A stretch of 64,000 nt of DNA from Sporolactobacillus kofuensis (GTDB lineage Bacteria; Bacillota; Bacilli; Bacillales; Sporolactobacillaceae): positions 186,001 through 250,000 of the forward strand of contig NZ_JBHSTQ010000004.1 of NCBI RefSeq assembly GCF_042660205.1, read 5' to 3'. Positions 45,251 to 54,038 of the stretch are shown here, one piece after another (within the stretch, counting starts at the first letter, position 1; each line of letters begins with the position of its first letter). The position numbers and the translations under genes were made by a program. The notes beneath the pieces are model-generated. The model saw only the letters and a list, made by a program, of their open reading frames with translations. It was not told the origin of the DNA and searched no databases.

Positions 45251-45940
45251 ATGAAGCATATACTACATAATGATTGGGAAGAGCTTCTTCAACCGGAATT
45301 TGAAAAAGATTACTATCAGAAGCTGCGTCAATTTCTCAAAGAAGAGTATTCAACGAAGACGATTTATCCGGTTATGTATGATCTCTTTAATGCGTTAAAC
45401 TACACGCCTTACAAAAAGGTAAAGGTGGTGATCCTTGGCCAGGATCCATACCATGAACCAGGTCAGGCACATGGTCTCAGTTTTTCAGTCATGCCCGGTG
45501 TACGGCAGCCACCATCGCTACAAAATATTTTTAAAGAATTGAAAGATGACTTAGGTTGTGAGATTCCGAACCACGGATGCCTCATTGAATGGGCCAGGCA
45601 AGGGGTGCTTTTGCTGAACACCGTACTTTCCGTTCGACGAGGTGCAGCAAATTCGCATAAAGGGATGGGCTGGGAACAGTTTACAGACGCCATAATTCAA
45701 GATCTAAATGAGCGAGAGCAGCCGATCGTATTTATGCTGTGGGGGCGCCATGCGCAGGCAAAAGAAGCGTTAATTACCAACAAACAGCACTTCATTATAA
45801 AGTCTTCGCACCCGAGCCCTTTCTCGGCACGCTATGGATTCTTCGGAAGTCACCCTTTCTCAAGGGCAAACGCATATTTGAAGCAGGCTGGCGAAGAGCC
45901 GATTAATTGGCAAGTTTCTTTGGAAGAGCCAAACCTTTAA
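45251..45940 (+). CDS. ung: Uracil-DNA glycosylase
   Basis: Removes uracil from DNA (family 1 UDG). 229 aa from ATG 45251. An in-frame GTG at 45239 exists, but the AAGGATG ribosome site overlaps it, and homologues start MK-. Seen: the water-activating loop GQDPYHEPGQAHGLSFSV with the catalytic Asp, LLNTVLSVRRGAANSHKGMGWEQFT, VFMLWGRHAQ, and the minor-groove loop HPSPFSARYGFFGSHPFSRAN with the catalytic His. A terminator follows. Confidence 0.94.
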   Translation: MKHILHNDWEELLQPEFEKDYYQKLRQFLKEEYSTKTIYPVMYDLFNALNYTPYKKVKVVILGQDPYHEPGQAHGLSFSVMPGVRQPPSLQNIFKELKDDLGCEIPNHGCLIEWARQGVLLLNTVLSVRRGAANSHKGMGWEQFTDAIIQDLNEREQPIVFMLWGRHAQAKEALITNKQHFIIKSSHPSPFSARYGFFGSHPFSRANAYLKQAGEEPINWQVSLEEPNL

Positions 45941-45949
45941 TAGTAAAAG

Positions 45950-45978
45950 ACATCCCGCAGATTATGCGGGATGTTCTT
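45950..45978 (+). terminator. Terminator of ung
   Basis: ACATCCCGCA (45950-45959) pairs with TGCGGGATGT (45965-45974) around 5 nt, then TCTTTGT. The stem is symmetric and may also serve the convergent ydbT gene. Confidence 0.8.
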
Positions 45979-45993
45979 TGTCCGAAAAAAGAG

Positions 45994-47430
45994 TTAGTTT
46001 CTAAACCAATGAAAAAGCTTATGCGCGTCTCGTTCATCAAGTTGACGCATTGTATACGTTTCTGCCGAAGAGGCACGAACAGTGGCACTGCATGAAGCGA
46101 GATTCAATCTGCGCTGGGTACGCGAATTTTTCTTTGCAAAGGACTGGATATTGTTCTTGCGCGTAATCGTTGTCGTTTTTGCAAACAAGCGATTGACGAA
46201 GATCAGCCGGTCTTCATTTAATGCATAGCCTTCAGAGCGCAGCCTGATCCAGCAATAAACGAGAATAAGGGGCAATGCGAGAAACGTATATTTTCCCCAG
46301 GGAAGCCACCATGCAAGAATAGAAGATAAACTAAACCAGAAGGCAATGGGGATGATCATTCGGTACAATGCCCCTCGAATAGGAAGTTGGTTGATCGTTA
46401 TTGGTCCTGAAAATTTTGGCATCACGTTTTCGAGAAAAATAGGCAGATCTGTTTTCCGAATGAGCGGAAAGATAAGTACAGATCCACCATCGCCTTTTTC
46501 GGAATCGATACTACCGCTACACTCGGCATAGAGGGTACACCAGCCAAAGAGTTGCTGAAGCCATTGCTCTTTGATACGGATTGCCTGAACACGATCGATT
46601 TTATATGTTTCATCACGAGTCTCCAGTATCCCGCGATGGATGCGCCATTCATCGTGATAAATGGATAATTTGAATCCTCCCCATTTGAATAGTGTAGTAA
46701 TGAGTGAGAATAGCCAAAGGAGCAGAATAGCAAAACCAATAATTATAATAATGCCAACCAGAGAAACATGCTCGATGTAGCTTAGAGAGCGTCCACGTAT
46801 TCGATCCGGAATGAGATCATCTGCCTGTGACCAGAGTCCGAAAACTGCGGCCAGCATGACGCCGATCTTGGAGTATAAAAGAGAGGCGGCCACCAAACGT
46901 TTACCGGATAGTGTGTAGACATGTAGTGGCGATTCATCGATGTTTGGCGAAACAGACACTATTTCTTCAGAATGAACCTGTTCTGCTTGTTCAGTCTTTC
47001 CACGGCTGATTTGCGCCTTTATTTTCTCTGCTTCTGTACGCTTCAACGCAGAAAGGATCATGTCTCCTTTGACGGCAGGATCTGCAGTATCAAATTTTAA
47101 CTGAACGATACCAAGCGGGCGCATCAAAAGGTTTGTTTTAATTTGGACAGACTGTATCCGTTGGATGCGGATATAACGGTCATTACGTACCAGAACGCCG
47201 GATCGAATATGAAATTGGTCATCGACAAATTCATAGGTAAACCGGAGCCACTTAAAAAAGTTAAAGATTAAAATAATTAGCGGGATAATGATGATATACC
47301 CGAAAATGGTGTCTAAGTGACGGACACCCCAGATAAAACCAAACATTAGGGGAACAAGGATGCTCCATAGGGTTGAGAGCGCCTCATTGAAAATGGCGAA
47401 AAAATGAAGGTGTTTGCCTTTAGAGTTCAT
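45994..47430 (-). CDS. ydbT: YdbT-like membrane protein with bacterial PH domains
   Basis: A 478-aa membrane protein with paired hydrophobic helices (about 10-55, 175-240 and 345-395), each followed by a bPH_2 (YdbS/YdbT) domain: FTYEFVDDQFHIRSGVLVRNDRYIRIQRIQSVQ, then FKLSIYHDEWRIHRGILETRDETYKIDRVQAIRIKEQWLQQLFG, then SEGYALNEDRLIFVNRLFAKTTTITRKNNIQS. The start has AAGGAG upstream and overlaps the end of ydbS by 11 nt, so the pair is translationally coupled. In B. subtilis the pair has been linked to protection against some bacteriocins (from memory); the mechanism is unknown. Confidence 0.85.
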   Translation of the reverse strand: MNSKGKHLHFFAIFNEALSTLWSILVPLMFGFIWGVRHLDTIFGYIIIIPLIILIFNFFKWLRFTYEFVDDQFHIRSGVLVRNDRYIRIQRIQSVQIKTNLLMRPLGIVQLKFDTADPAVKGDMILSALKRTEAEKIKAQISRGKTEQAEQVHSEEIVSVSPNIDESPLHVYTLSGKRLVAASLLYSKIGVMLAAVFGLWSQADDLIPDRIRGRSLSYIEHVSLVGIIIIIGFAILLLWLFSLITTLFKWGGFKLSIYHDEWRIHRGILETRDETYKIDRVQAIRIKEQWLQQLFGWCTLYAECSGSIDSEKGDGGSVLIFPLIRKTDLPIFLENVMPKFSGPITINQLPIRGALYRMIIPIAFWFSLSSILAWWLPWGKYTFLALPLILVYCWIRLRSEGYALNEDRLIFVNRLFAKTTTITRKNNIQSFAKKNSRTQRRLNLASCSATVRASSAETYTMRQLDERDAHKLFHWFRN

Positions 47431-47902
47431 TTGCCGGGTTCTCCTTAATCAGTTCCGAAATTTGGTCACGAAGAGCAAGCGCTTCTGCTTCCTCCAAAGC
47501 CGGAATTGCATGAACACCTGCTGCAGTCGTTACAGAAACAGCCGTCAAATGATGTTTGCGCAGCAATGGTCCTTGTTCCGTTTCCACATTCTGTACGCGT
47601 GTAAATGGAATCACTGTCTGGGTGATGATGATGATGCCGTCCTGAATCAGCAAATCCTCTTTGCGGATCGCATAGTAGAACGTTCGATAGCTTATTTTCG
47701 GGAAGACAAAGACATACAGAATCAGTTGCAAGACATTCAATGCTGCAAGAGAACCGGCAATATAAAAGAGGAAATAAGGCCAGTTAAAAAAGATAACGGC
47801 TGCGGTAAATGCTCCGATTATTGGCCAGATGACGAAGTGGGTCATCAGTGCGCGTTGACGCCATATAGTGACAATTTTAGGATTAAGACGTTTTTTCTCC
47901 AA
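47420..47902 (-). CDS. ydbS: YdbS-like membrane protein with one PH domain
   Basis: A 160-aa protein with two membrane helices (about 25-70) and one bPH_2 domain (SYRTFYYAIRKEDLLIQDGIIIITQTVIPFTRVQNVETEQGPLLRKHHLTAV). The start is taken as TTG 47902 because GAAAGGAGAGGG lies just before it; the longer frame from ATG 47935 would place that ribosome site inside the gene. It pairs with YdbT, and the two genes overlap. B. subtilis YdbS has nearly the same length (from memory). Confidence 0.85.
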   Translation of the reverse strand: MEKKRLNPKIVTIWRQRALMTHFVIWPIIGAFTAAVIFFNWPYFLFYIAGSLAALNVLQLILYVFVFPKISYRTFYYAIRKEDLLIQDGIIIITQTVIPFTRVQNVETEQGPLLRKHHLTAVSVTTAAGVHAIPALEEAEALALRDQISELIKENPANEL

Positions 47903-48128
47903 ATAACCCTCTCCTTTCTTTGGGTATGATCTCAAAATTCACATTCACAAAGCTGACTTTGAACATCCTTTAATGCTACTGCTCTAGAGGCATTATAACA
48001 TGAGTTTTTTTCAGCATTGAAGGGGGAATAGGAAGTATATAGGTAGTGATGACGCTGATGTTCATGGAGATGTTGCTTATTGATAGTACTCGGCAGATCA
48101 TCAAACACAGTGAAGGGAGCGAATTTTC

Positions 48129-48299
48129 ATGAATACTTGTCCACATGACAACGGCTATAGACAAGCAAGGGCAACTGAAAAAGTGGATGAGCGGGAACGC
48201 TCTGTGCAAAGACTTCAATGTCCGGTTTGTCGTGCAGATCTGGTAGTTACCGTACATCACAACTGTTTGGACATCAATCAGATTAACCCCCATCAATGA
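48129..48299 (+). CDS. 56-residue cysteine-containing small protein
   Basis: ATG 48129 to TGA 48299 with GAAGGGAG 9 nt upstream, a strong ribosome site. It starts MNTCPHDNGYRQARATEK, has a charged middle (VDERERSV), then LQCPVCRADL and VTVHHNCLD. Cys4, Cys31, Cys34 and Cys46 plus His6 and His43-44 could bind one zinc. No family recognised. Its stop codon is part of the terminator shared with menE, so it is a discrete transcription unit convergent on menE. Confidence 0.6.
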   Translation: MNTCPHDNGYRQARATEKVDERERSVQRLQCPVCRADLVVTVHHNCLDINQINPHQ

Positions 48300-48330
48300 T
48301 AAACACCGGGCGACTGCCCGGCGTTTATCA
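48297..48330. terminator. Bidirectional terminator, small protein / menE
   Basis: TGATAAAC-A-CCGGGC (48297-48311) pairs with GCCCGG-C-GTTTATCA (48316-48330) around GACT. The arms contain the stop codons of both convergent genes. Very stable. Confidence 0.85.
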
Positions 48331-49839
48331 TTGATTATTCATTTGTTTATAGTATGCAAAGAGCTTTCTTCGCAAAAGTTTATGTGATGCATTTTCAGGC
48401 AATTGATCGATGACATAAATACGTTTTGGCACTTTATAGTGCGCAAGATGTCCACGGCAATAGTCGATCAGTGCATGTTCTGAGAACTGCTCGGCATGTC
48501 GTAAACTGACGAAGGCGATCGGTACGTGTCCCCATTGGGTATCCGGAATCCCGATCACACCAGCTCTCTGAACACCCTCAAAGCCGTTTAGTATCGATTC
48601 TACTTCTGCCGGATAAATATTTTCACCGCCGGAAATGATCAGATCTTTTCTGCGGTCTAGGACGAATAGGAAACCATCATCATCGAGATAGCCGATATCC
48701 CCGGTCAAAAACCATTGATCCTCAAATGCTTGCTTTGTCGCATCAGCATTATTTAGATAATGACTAAAGACTGTTGGTCCTTTCACTTGAATCTCACCGG
48801 GTTCATCCACTGCAGCGGAATGGCCGTCGCTAATGATTCGGATTTGCATCGGAAAAAGTGGTTTTCCAGCTGATCCTGCTTTTTCAAGCATTGATTCCGG
48901 TGGCAAAGTCACCGACTGTGATGCGGTCTCACTCATGCCGTAGGTTTGGTAGATCGGCATGTGCAGACCGAGGCAACGCTGAAGCAGATGCTGTGGAACA
49001 GGACCACCGCCGAGCAAGATGCAGCGTAGCGTTGAAGGATATGTTTTCCCCTCACCAAGTGCATCCATCATCCGCTGTAACATCGGTGCAACAACCGATA
49101 TATGGGAAATTCCCCCTTTAGTAATCTGGTGATTGACTGTTTCTGGTGAGAATTTCTCGCAGAGATAGACCGGCATCCCATAAATGACACTTTTCATCAG
49201 GATGGACAAACCGCTAACATGAAAAAGCGGTACACAGCAAAGCCATGTATCCTTTTGGGTTAGCCCGAGATTGAGTAATGATGCATTTGCATTCCACCAA
49301 TGGTTTCCATAGGTCAGCACGACACCTTTCGGGCGCCCGGTTGTTCCTGATGTGAAAATGACCGTACAAGGCTCGTTTAGCTGGACTTCAGTGCTGAAAT
49401 CGATGAGCGGCGTTTTCGCTGTGAATAATGCTGAGATGTGTAAAACGGTACAGCTTGTTTTTTCACCGACTTTAATTGCCTTTTCTTCATTAGACTCATC
49501 TGTAATCAGCATTTGAGAGCCACTATCTTGTATTTGCTGGGTCAGCTCATCTACAGATAATCTTGTATTGAGCGGGACCATGACAGCACCGGCCATCATT
49601 AATGCATGCGTCAGGATTGCGCATCTGATTGTGTTCCCTTGCAATGAGGCAATATATGCCCCGGAAACCACGCCTGCAGAACGAAGCGCTGAAGCTGTTT
49701 TTTGTACATGCACGTACAGTTGCTGAAAACTCAGTTTCTCATGTTCCGTCTCAAAAGCAAGTCGATGTGGCGTTAATTGTGCACGTTGATACAGCCATTG
49801 CGGCATAGATGGCATGAACGAATCGTTATCTGTGGTCAC
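48328..49839 (-). CDS. menE: O-succinylbenzoate-CoA ligase
   Basis: Activates o-succinylbenzoate with CoA in menaquinone synthesis. 503 aa, ANL superfamily. Seen: FTSGTTGRPKGVVLTYGNHWW (P-loop), FHVSGLSILMKS, YQTYGMSETASQ, WFLTGDIGYLDDDGFLFVLDRRKDLIISGGENIYP, and the C-terminal catalytic Lys region VPKRIYVIDQLPENASHKLLRRKL. The GTG start overlaps the menB stop (GTGA). Order menB-menE is as in Bacillus, but menF, menD, menH and menC are not here, so the pathway is split. Confidence 0.92.
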   Translation of the reverse strand: MTTDNDSFMPSMPQWLYQRAQLTPHRLAFETEHEKLSFQQLYVHVQKTASALRSAGVVSGAYIASLQGNTIRCAILTHALMMAGAVMVPLNTRLSVDELTQQIQDSGSQMLITDESNEEKAIKVGEKTSCTVLHISALFTAKTPLIDFSTEVQLNEPCTVIFTSGTTGRPKGVVLTYGNHWWNANASLLNLGLTQKDTWLCCVPLFHVSGLSILMKSVIYGMPVYLCEKFSPETVNHQITKGGISHISVVAPMLQRMMDALGEGKTYPSTLRCILLGGGPVPQHLLQRCLGLHMPIYQTYGMSETASQSVTLPPESMLEKAGSAGKPLFPMQIRIISDGHSAAVDEPGEIQVKGPTVFSHYLNNADATKQAFEDQWFLTGDIGYLDDDGFLFVLDRRKDLIISGGENIYPAEVESILNGFEGVQRAGVIGIPDTQWGHVPIAFVSLRHAEQFSEHALIDYCRGHLAHYKVPKRIYVIDQLPENASHKLLRRKLFAYYKQMNNQ

Positions 49840-50657
49840 GGGAATTTCGGAAACTTACTGAAATCAGGATCGCGTTTTTCTTTGAAAGCGTCACGTCCCT
49901 CTTTCGCTTCATCGGTTGTATAGTAAAGCAGTGTTGCGTCTCCGCCAAATTGCTGTAGACCTGCGAGGCCATCCGTATCCGCGTTAAACGATGCTTTGAG
50001 AAATCTAAGCGCAGTGGCACTTTTTGTGAGCATTTCTTTCGCCCATTTTACGGTTTCTGCTTCCAATTGATCGAGAGGAACCACGGTGTTAACAAGTCCC
50101 ATATCAAGGGCTTGTTGTGCGTTGTACTGACGGCACAAGTACCAAATTTCACGTGCCTTCTTGTGTCCGACAATGCGTGCTAAGTAGCCTGCACCATAGC
50201 CTGCATCGAAACTGCCGACCTTTGGTCCGGTTTGTCCGAATACTGCGTTATCTGCGGCGATCGTCAAGTCACAAACAACCTGAAGAACGTTTCCTCCGCC
50301 AATAGCGTAGCCGGCAACCATTGCGATGACCGGTTTCGGAATGATTCGAATAAGATGTTGCAGATCAAGCACGTTCAGACGTGGAATGTTGTCCTTTCCA
50401 ACATAGCCGCCGTTTCCGCGTACTTTCTGATCTCCACCGGAGCAGAACGCTTTCGTTCCGGCGCCTGTAAGAATAATAACGCCGATTGAGGCATCATCAC
50501 GAGCAATCGCAAACGCGTCAATCATTTCAACGACTGTATTTGGTGTGAATGCGTTGCGCACTTGTGGTCGATTAATGGTTATTTTGGCAATACCTTCATA
50601 AGTTTCAAAGAAAATATCTTCATAGTCTTTGACTTTTTGCCACGTAATTGAGGACAT
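49836..50657 (-). CDS. menB: 1,4-dihydroxy-2-naphthoyl-CoA synthase
   Basis: Closes the naphthoate ring of menaquinone from o-succinylbenzoyl-CoA. 273 aa from ATG 50657; the upstream ATG at 50678 is less like homologues. Crotonase fold. Seen: ITINRPQVRNAFTPNTV, FCSGGDQKVRGNGGYVG (family signature), PKPVIAMVAGYAIGGGNVLQVVCDLTIAADNAVFGQTGPKVGSFDAGYGAGYLARIVGHKKAREIW and FNADTDGLAGLQQF. Very close to B. subtilis MenB from memory. First gene of the menBE unit; its product feeds the quinol oxidase here. Confidence 0.95.
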   Translation of the reverse strand: MSSITWQKVKDYEDIFFETYEGIAKITINRPQVRNAFTPNTVVEMIDAFAIARDDASIGVIILTGAGTKAFCSGGDQKVRGNGGYVGKDNIPRLNVLDLQHLIRIIPKPVIAMVAGYAIGGGNVLQVVCDLTIAADNAVFGQTGPKVGSFDAGYGAGYLARIVGHKKAREIWYLCRQYNAQQALDMGLVNTVVPLDQLEAETVKWAKEMLTKSATALRFLKASFNADTDGLAGLQQFGGDATLLYYTTDEAKEGRDAFKEKRDPDFSKFPKFP

Positions 50658-50721
50658 TAGTTCACCCAGCCTTCTCAAAAATTGGTCGATAGGTCACAAT
50701 TCTGTCAAATGTGACACACAT

Positions 50722-50730
50722 ATTGTAGCA
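50722..50730 (-). promoter_or_regulatory. Extended -10 of the menBE promoter
   Basis: On the minus strand TGC-TACAAT, -10 at 50727-50722, 65 nt before menB. The -35 is weak. An inverted repeat GTCACA(N11)TGTGAC (50693-50715) covers the start-point region and could bind a regulator. Confidence 0.4.
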
Positions 50731-50815
50731 CAACTCATCCAGCATTTCCGATTATGATTCTTACTTGAAACCTCTTCTTACTTTTTAAAACCAAATGGAT
50801 TGTGAGAACGGTCAT

Positions 50816-50970
50816 ATATGTTTAAAATGTTTTTCGGAGGGATGGTTTAGAAAGGCGTGGTGCGAGACGCCTGTGGGAGTAGCGAACCAAGTGAGACCCC
50901 GCAGACAACGGCTTGATCGAGGAGGCTCACGGATCACCCGCGGCAAGCGCGCACCGAAAGCCTCAATTCT
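50816..50970 (+). repeat. Interspersed repeat copy 7 (type II)
   Basis: TATGTTTAAAATG, TTTTTCGGAGGGATGG, GGCGTGGTGCGAGACGCCTG, GGGAGTAGCGAACCAAG, TGAGACCCCGCAGAC, GATCGAGGAGGCTCACGGA, TCACCCGCGGCAAGCG. It ends without the terminator hairpin. The 5' head is shared only with copy 1. Plus orientation, between divergent menB and truA. Confidence 0.8.
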
Positions 50971-51140
50971 CTATAGATGTTAATAAACATCCTTTATTTT
51001 TTATCAGGTTGTTATTCCGAGAAAAGCTTGACGCATACGAAAGTCGCACGGAAATTGACAATCCCCTTTCATTTGCGCGACAATGCGAATGGCTACGTTA
51101 AGTATGCATCATGAACATTCGATAACAGAGGGAGCAAACA

Positions 51141-51878
51141 ATGAACAACTATAAATTAACACTTCAATATGACGGGGGCCGTTATAAAGGCTGGCAGCGT
51201 CTTGGTGATGACAAGAATACAATTCAAGGAAAAATAGAGCATGTGCTATCGGTGCTGGTTGGTGAACCCGTGGAGATTATCGGCTGCAGTCGAACAGACG
51301 CCGGTGTACATGCGCTTGGGCAAATCGCAACGTTTAAAAGTCCCAAAGAATTTTCCAATTTAGAAATCAAGACCTACTTGAATCATCAACTGCCAAAGGA
51401 TATTAGCGTGATTGATGTCGCACGTGTTCCTGAACGTTTTCATGCGCGCTATCATGCGAAAGAAAAGACCTATTTGTATAAAATATGGAACGGTCCTTAC
51501 CCCTATCCTTTTATGAGAAAATACAGCATGTATGTTGAAGAAAAATTGGATATTGATCGCATGGAACAGGCCAGCCGTGATTTCATTGGCGAACATGATT
51601 TCACTGTGTTCGCTAACGCCAAGTCCAAGAAGAAATCTTCAATACGCACCATCTCGGAAATAACCATCGATAAACGTGATGGTTTCATTGAAATCCGCTT
51701 ACGGGGAAATGGCTTTCTCTATAACATGGCACGGAAAATGGTTGGCACGCTTATAGAGATCGGTTTTGGTAACATTGATACCGATCGTATCCCGGAAATT
51801 CTTGAATCTAAAGAACGAAAACAAACAGGCCTTATGGCAGAAGCACAGGGCCTGTATTTAGAAAAAATATATTATTGA
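51141..51878 (+). CDS. truA: tRNA pseudouridine synthase A
   Basis: Makes pseudouridine at positions 38-40 of tRNA anticodon stems. 245 aa. Seen: YDGGRYKGWQRL, GCSRTDAGVHALGQ with the catalytic Asp, FHARYHAKEKTYLYKIWNG, FIGEHDFTVFANAKSKKKSSIRTI, and GNGFLYNMARKMVGTLIEIG. GAGGGAG precedes the ATG. It is not in the usual ribosomal-protein/ecf cluster, so it may be a second, translocated copy. From sequence alone I cannot tell whether another truA exists. Confidence 0.94.
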   Translation: MNNYKLTLQYDGGRYKGWQRLGDDKNTIQGKIEHVLSVLVGEPVEIIGCSRTDAGVHALGQIATFKSPKEFSNLEIKTYLNHQLPKDISVIDVARVPERFHARYHAKEKTYLYKIWNGPYPYPFMRKYSMYVEEKLDIDRMEQASRDFIGEHDFTVFANAKSKKKSSIRTISEITIDKRDGFIEIRLRGNGFLYNMARKMVGTLIEIGFGNIDTDRIPEILESKERKQTGLMAEAQGLYLEKIYY

Positions 51879-51931
51879 GAACACGATTAAAAGTTCAAAG
51901 CGGAGAAAATTAGACACTGCTTGAGCGATAT

Positions 51932-53623
51932 TTATGTTTTTACTACCGGGGCAATGATTTTATTGGACTTGATATCAATTATCCCTTCTGGTGTAAGTCG
52001 AACAAAAGGCAAATGCAGTTCAGTCATAAAATACAGGCAGAAGAACGGATCGTCAAAGGCGAATCCGCTCTTTTTCATGTGTGCAATGAAGTGTTCTGCC
52101 TCCGCGTTCAGTGTGTCCATCGGTTTATTGCTCATCACACCAAGCATCTCTAAGGGGATTGAAAAAGGTTGATCATCGAATTGCGCGGTAATCCCCTGAT
52201 TGCCGTCCATGATTTTCTGATAGGCGTCTGCCATTGCCTGCCTGTCCTGCCCAATGAGTAGCACGTCTCCCGAGGCACAGTAAGTACTTCCGAGTGCGCG
52301 AAGCGAACGTGCAAAGTTTTTGATCCGTGTGCAAAGATAGGCACCGCTTTTTCGGTTAATATAGACGAAGAAACATTCATCTGCTAAGAGATCACGGTTT
52401 GGATCAAAGGTATAGGGTCGCGTTATGACACTATTCTCGAGTTTAATACCGATGGAGACCGTCGGCTGAAGCGGACAAGTCTTTGGCAGATGTGCGAGAT
52501 CAGCACGACTAAAGAAATGCTTCAATGAAAAGTCGGATGTCCTTCCCAAGTTCTTTTCATCGCGGACAATCCATTTTCCCTCAAAAAGGACGCTCGTCGG
52601 TTCCGGCTCCTCAAGACTCTCGATAATATTAATATCCGCCATTCTGCCCGGTGATAGGCTACCCACCGTGCCGTCTATGTGATAGTAGACAGCGGGATTC
52701 AAGGTAGCCATCCGATAAGCATCGAACACAGATATGCCGCTTTTCATTACCTCCGTGATCATCGCTGCGTGTGTTGCCTGCTTCAGAAAGGGAAGCGAGG
52801 CACCATCGTTCGTCACCATCAGTTTGGATAAATCAATGCCCGGATGATGTGCAAGCTCTTTCATAATGGTCGGAAGGTCGGGACGAATGGACGAATAACG
52901 GATCGCTGTGTAATAGCCCAAATTTAGTCTTTGGATAACATCCTGTGCGGTCATTGATTCGTGGTCGGCGCTGATGCCGCTGGTCGCAAACAAATTCAGG
53001 GTGTTGACAGACGAGCCGGGCAGATGACCTTCCATGCGTTTGCCCGATTGCCTAACGGCGAAAAGTTTCTCATATAATTCGGGCGAACCAAATTTAAGCG
53101 GTAGCCAGTGGCTGAGTTCCCCGCCTTGTACGACATACGGTTGATCTAGCCAGTGTTCCAGAGCGTTCGTTGAGGGACGATGTTCTTCGAAATAGGCCCA
53201 CCACAACCAAGAGTGCCTCCTGGTTTGGTCCAATCCTTTAACGAATGCATGCATTTGCTCCTCATCTAAATGGGCGGAGGCAAAGCTATTGTCATTAATC
53301 GAAATCATCGTTCCATGCTCTGTCAGATAGCTTCCTAAGGACAGTGGATTATAAAGAAGAAACGGATGTGCATGGGGTTCGATGTAGGCAGGAACCATGA
53401 CTTGGTGATCCTTTAGTTGGATTATCTCTGTTTTATCCGTGATCAGTGGCTCATCAGGACCGATATAGGCGATCCGATCACCGCTTAACCAAACATTTTC
53501 TTTTTGAACGATTCCAGAATAGACATGAAGAACGTTAACATTTGGAAAAAATAGCGTAGCCGGACTTTTTTTACGAACGGTGTTGATCAGTCGGCAATGC
53601 GTTTCATAAGTGAGTGGTTGCAT
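51932..53623 (-). CDS. yerA: Adenine deaminase-like amidohydrolase (YerA)
   Basis: Amidohydrolase-superfamily protein resembling B. subtilis YerA, annotated as a putative adenine deaminase. 563 aa from ATG 53623; an in-frame ATG at 53638 is possible, and neither has a strong ribosome site. Seen: an N-terminal composite domain with VLHVYSGIVQKENVWLSGDRIAYIG, metal motif VPAYIEPHAHPF, MISINDNSF, MEGHLPG, GISADHESM, MVTNDG and the C-terminal GRMADINIIESLEEPEPTSVLFEGKWIV. True adenine deaminase activity is not proven for this subgroup. Divergent neighbours; alone. Confidence 0.85.
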   Translation of the reverse strand: MQPLTYETHCRLINTVRKKSPATLFFPNVNVLHVYSGIVQKENVWLSGDRIAYIGPDEPLITDKTEIIQLKDHQVMVPAYIEPHAHPFLLYNPLSLGSYLTEHGTMISINDNSFASAHLDEEQMHAFVKGLDQTRRHSWLWWAYFEEHRPSTNALEHWLDQPYVVQGGELSHWLPLKFGSPELYEKLFAVRQSGKRMEGHLPGSSVNTLNLFATSGISADHESMTAQDVIQRLNLGYYTAIRYSSIRPDLPTIMKELAHHPGIDLSKLMVTNDGASLPFLKQATHAAMITEVMKSGISVFDAYRMATLNPAVYYHIDGTVGSLSPGRMADINIIESLEEPEPTSVLFEGKWIVRDEKNLGRTSDFSLKHFFSRADLAHLPKTCPLQPTVSIGIKLENSVITRPYTFDPNRDLLADECFFVYINRKSGAYLCTRIKNFARSLRALGSTYCASGDVLLIGQDRQAMADAYQKIMDGNQGITAQFDDQPFSIPLEMLGVMSNKPMDTLNAEAEHFIAHMKKSGFAFDDPFFCLYFMTELHLPFVRLTPEGIIDIKSNKIIAPVVKT

Positions 53624-53789
53624 AAATTCACATCTCAATCATAAGTGTTGTATTTATTATACAGACACTTACATCAGTTTTCATAGTAAACGCAGATAGC
53701 GTTCACTAATTAGCAGTGGTCATTCCCGTTCGGGGGCATGCTTATCATGATTCTATGATCTAGTAAAGAAGAACCATCACAATATGAAA

Positions 53790-53822
53790 AAAGACTTACG
53801 AGAATAATCTCCGTAAGTCTTT
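53790..53822. terminator. Orphan terminator-like hairpin
   Basis: AAAGACTTACG (53790-53800) pairs perfectly with CGTAAGTCTTT (53812-53822) around an 11-nt loop, with A-rich and T-rich flanks. It lies upstream of yerA and next to repeat copy 8. No gene ends here on the plus strand; on the minus strand it could stop read-through from the MFS gene (54039) into yerA. Confidence 0.6.
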
Positions 53823-53851
53823 ATAAAATGAAAAGAAAGTATAAATCGTTT

Positions 53852-54028
53852 TGCATAAAAATGCAGCGAAGATGCGAGACGCATGCTTGGATCGTTTCAG
53901 ATGATCGCGTGCCAGTGGAGACCCCTTTTGTATGTTCGAGAAGGCTCACGGTGTGTTCACGGCAAGCGAGCAGTCGAAGCATAATTGATGCAGGATCAAG
54001 GGCTGGGCGATTTTTGCCCAGCTTTTCG
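53852..54028 (+). repeat. Interspersed repeat copy 8 (full length, type I)
   Basis: TTTGCATAAAAATGCAGCG, AAGATGCGAGACGCATGC, GATCGTTTCAGATGATCGCG, GAGACCCC, GAGAAGGCTCACGG, CGGCAAGCGAGCAGTCGAAG, CATAATTGATGCAGGATCAA, and hairpin GCTGGGCG-ATTTTT-GCCCAGC. Plus orientation although both flanking genes are on the minus strand. Confidence 0.85.
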
Positions 54029-54038
54029 CAGCAAACTA

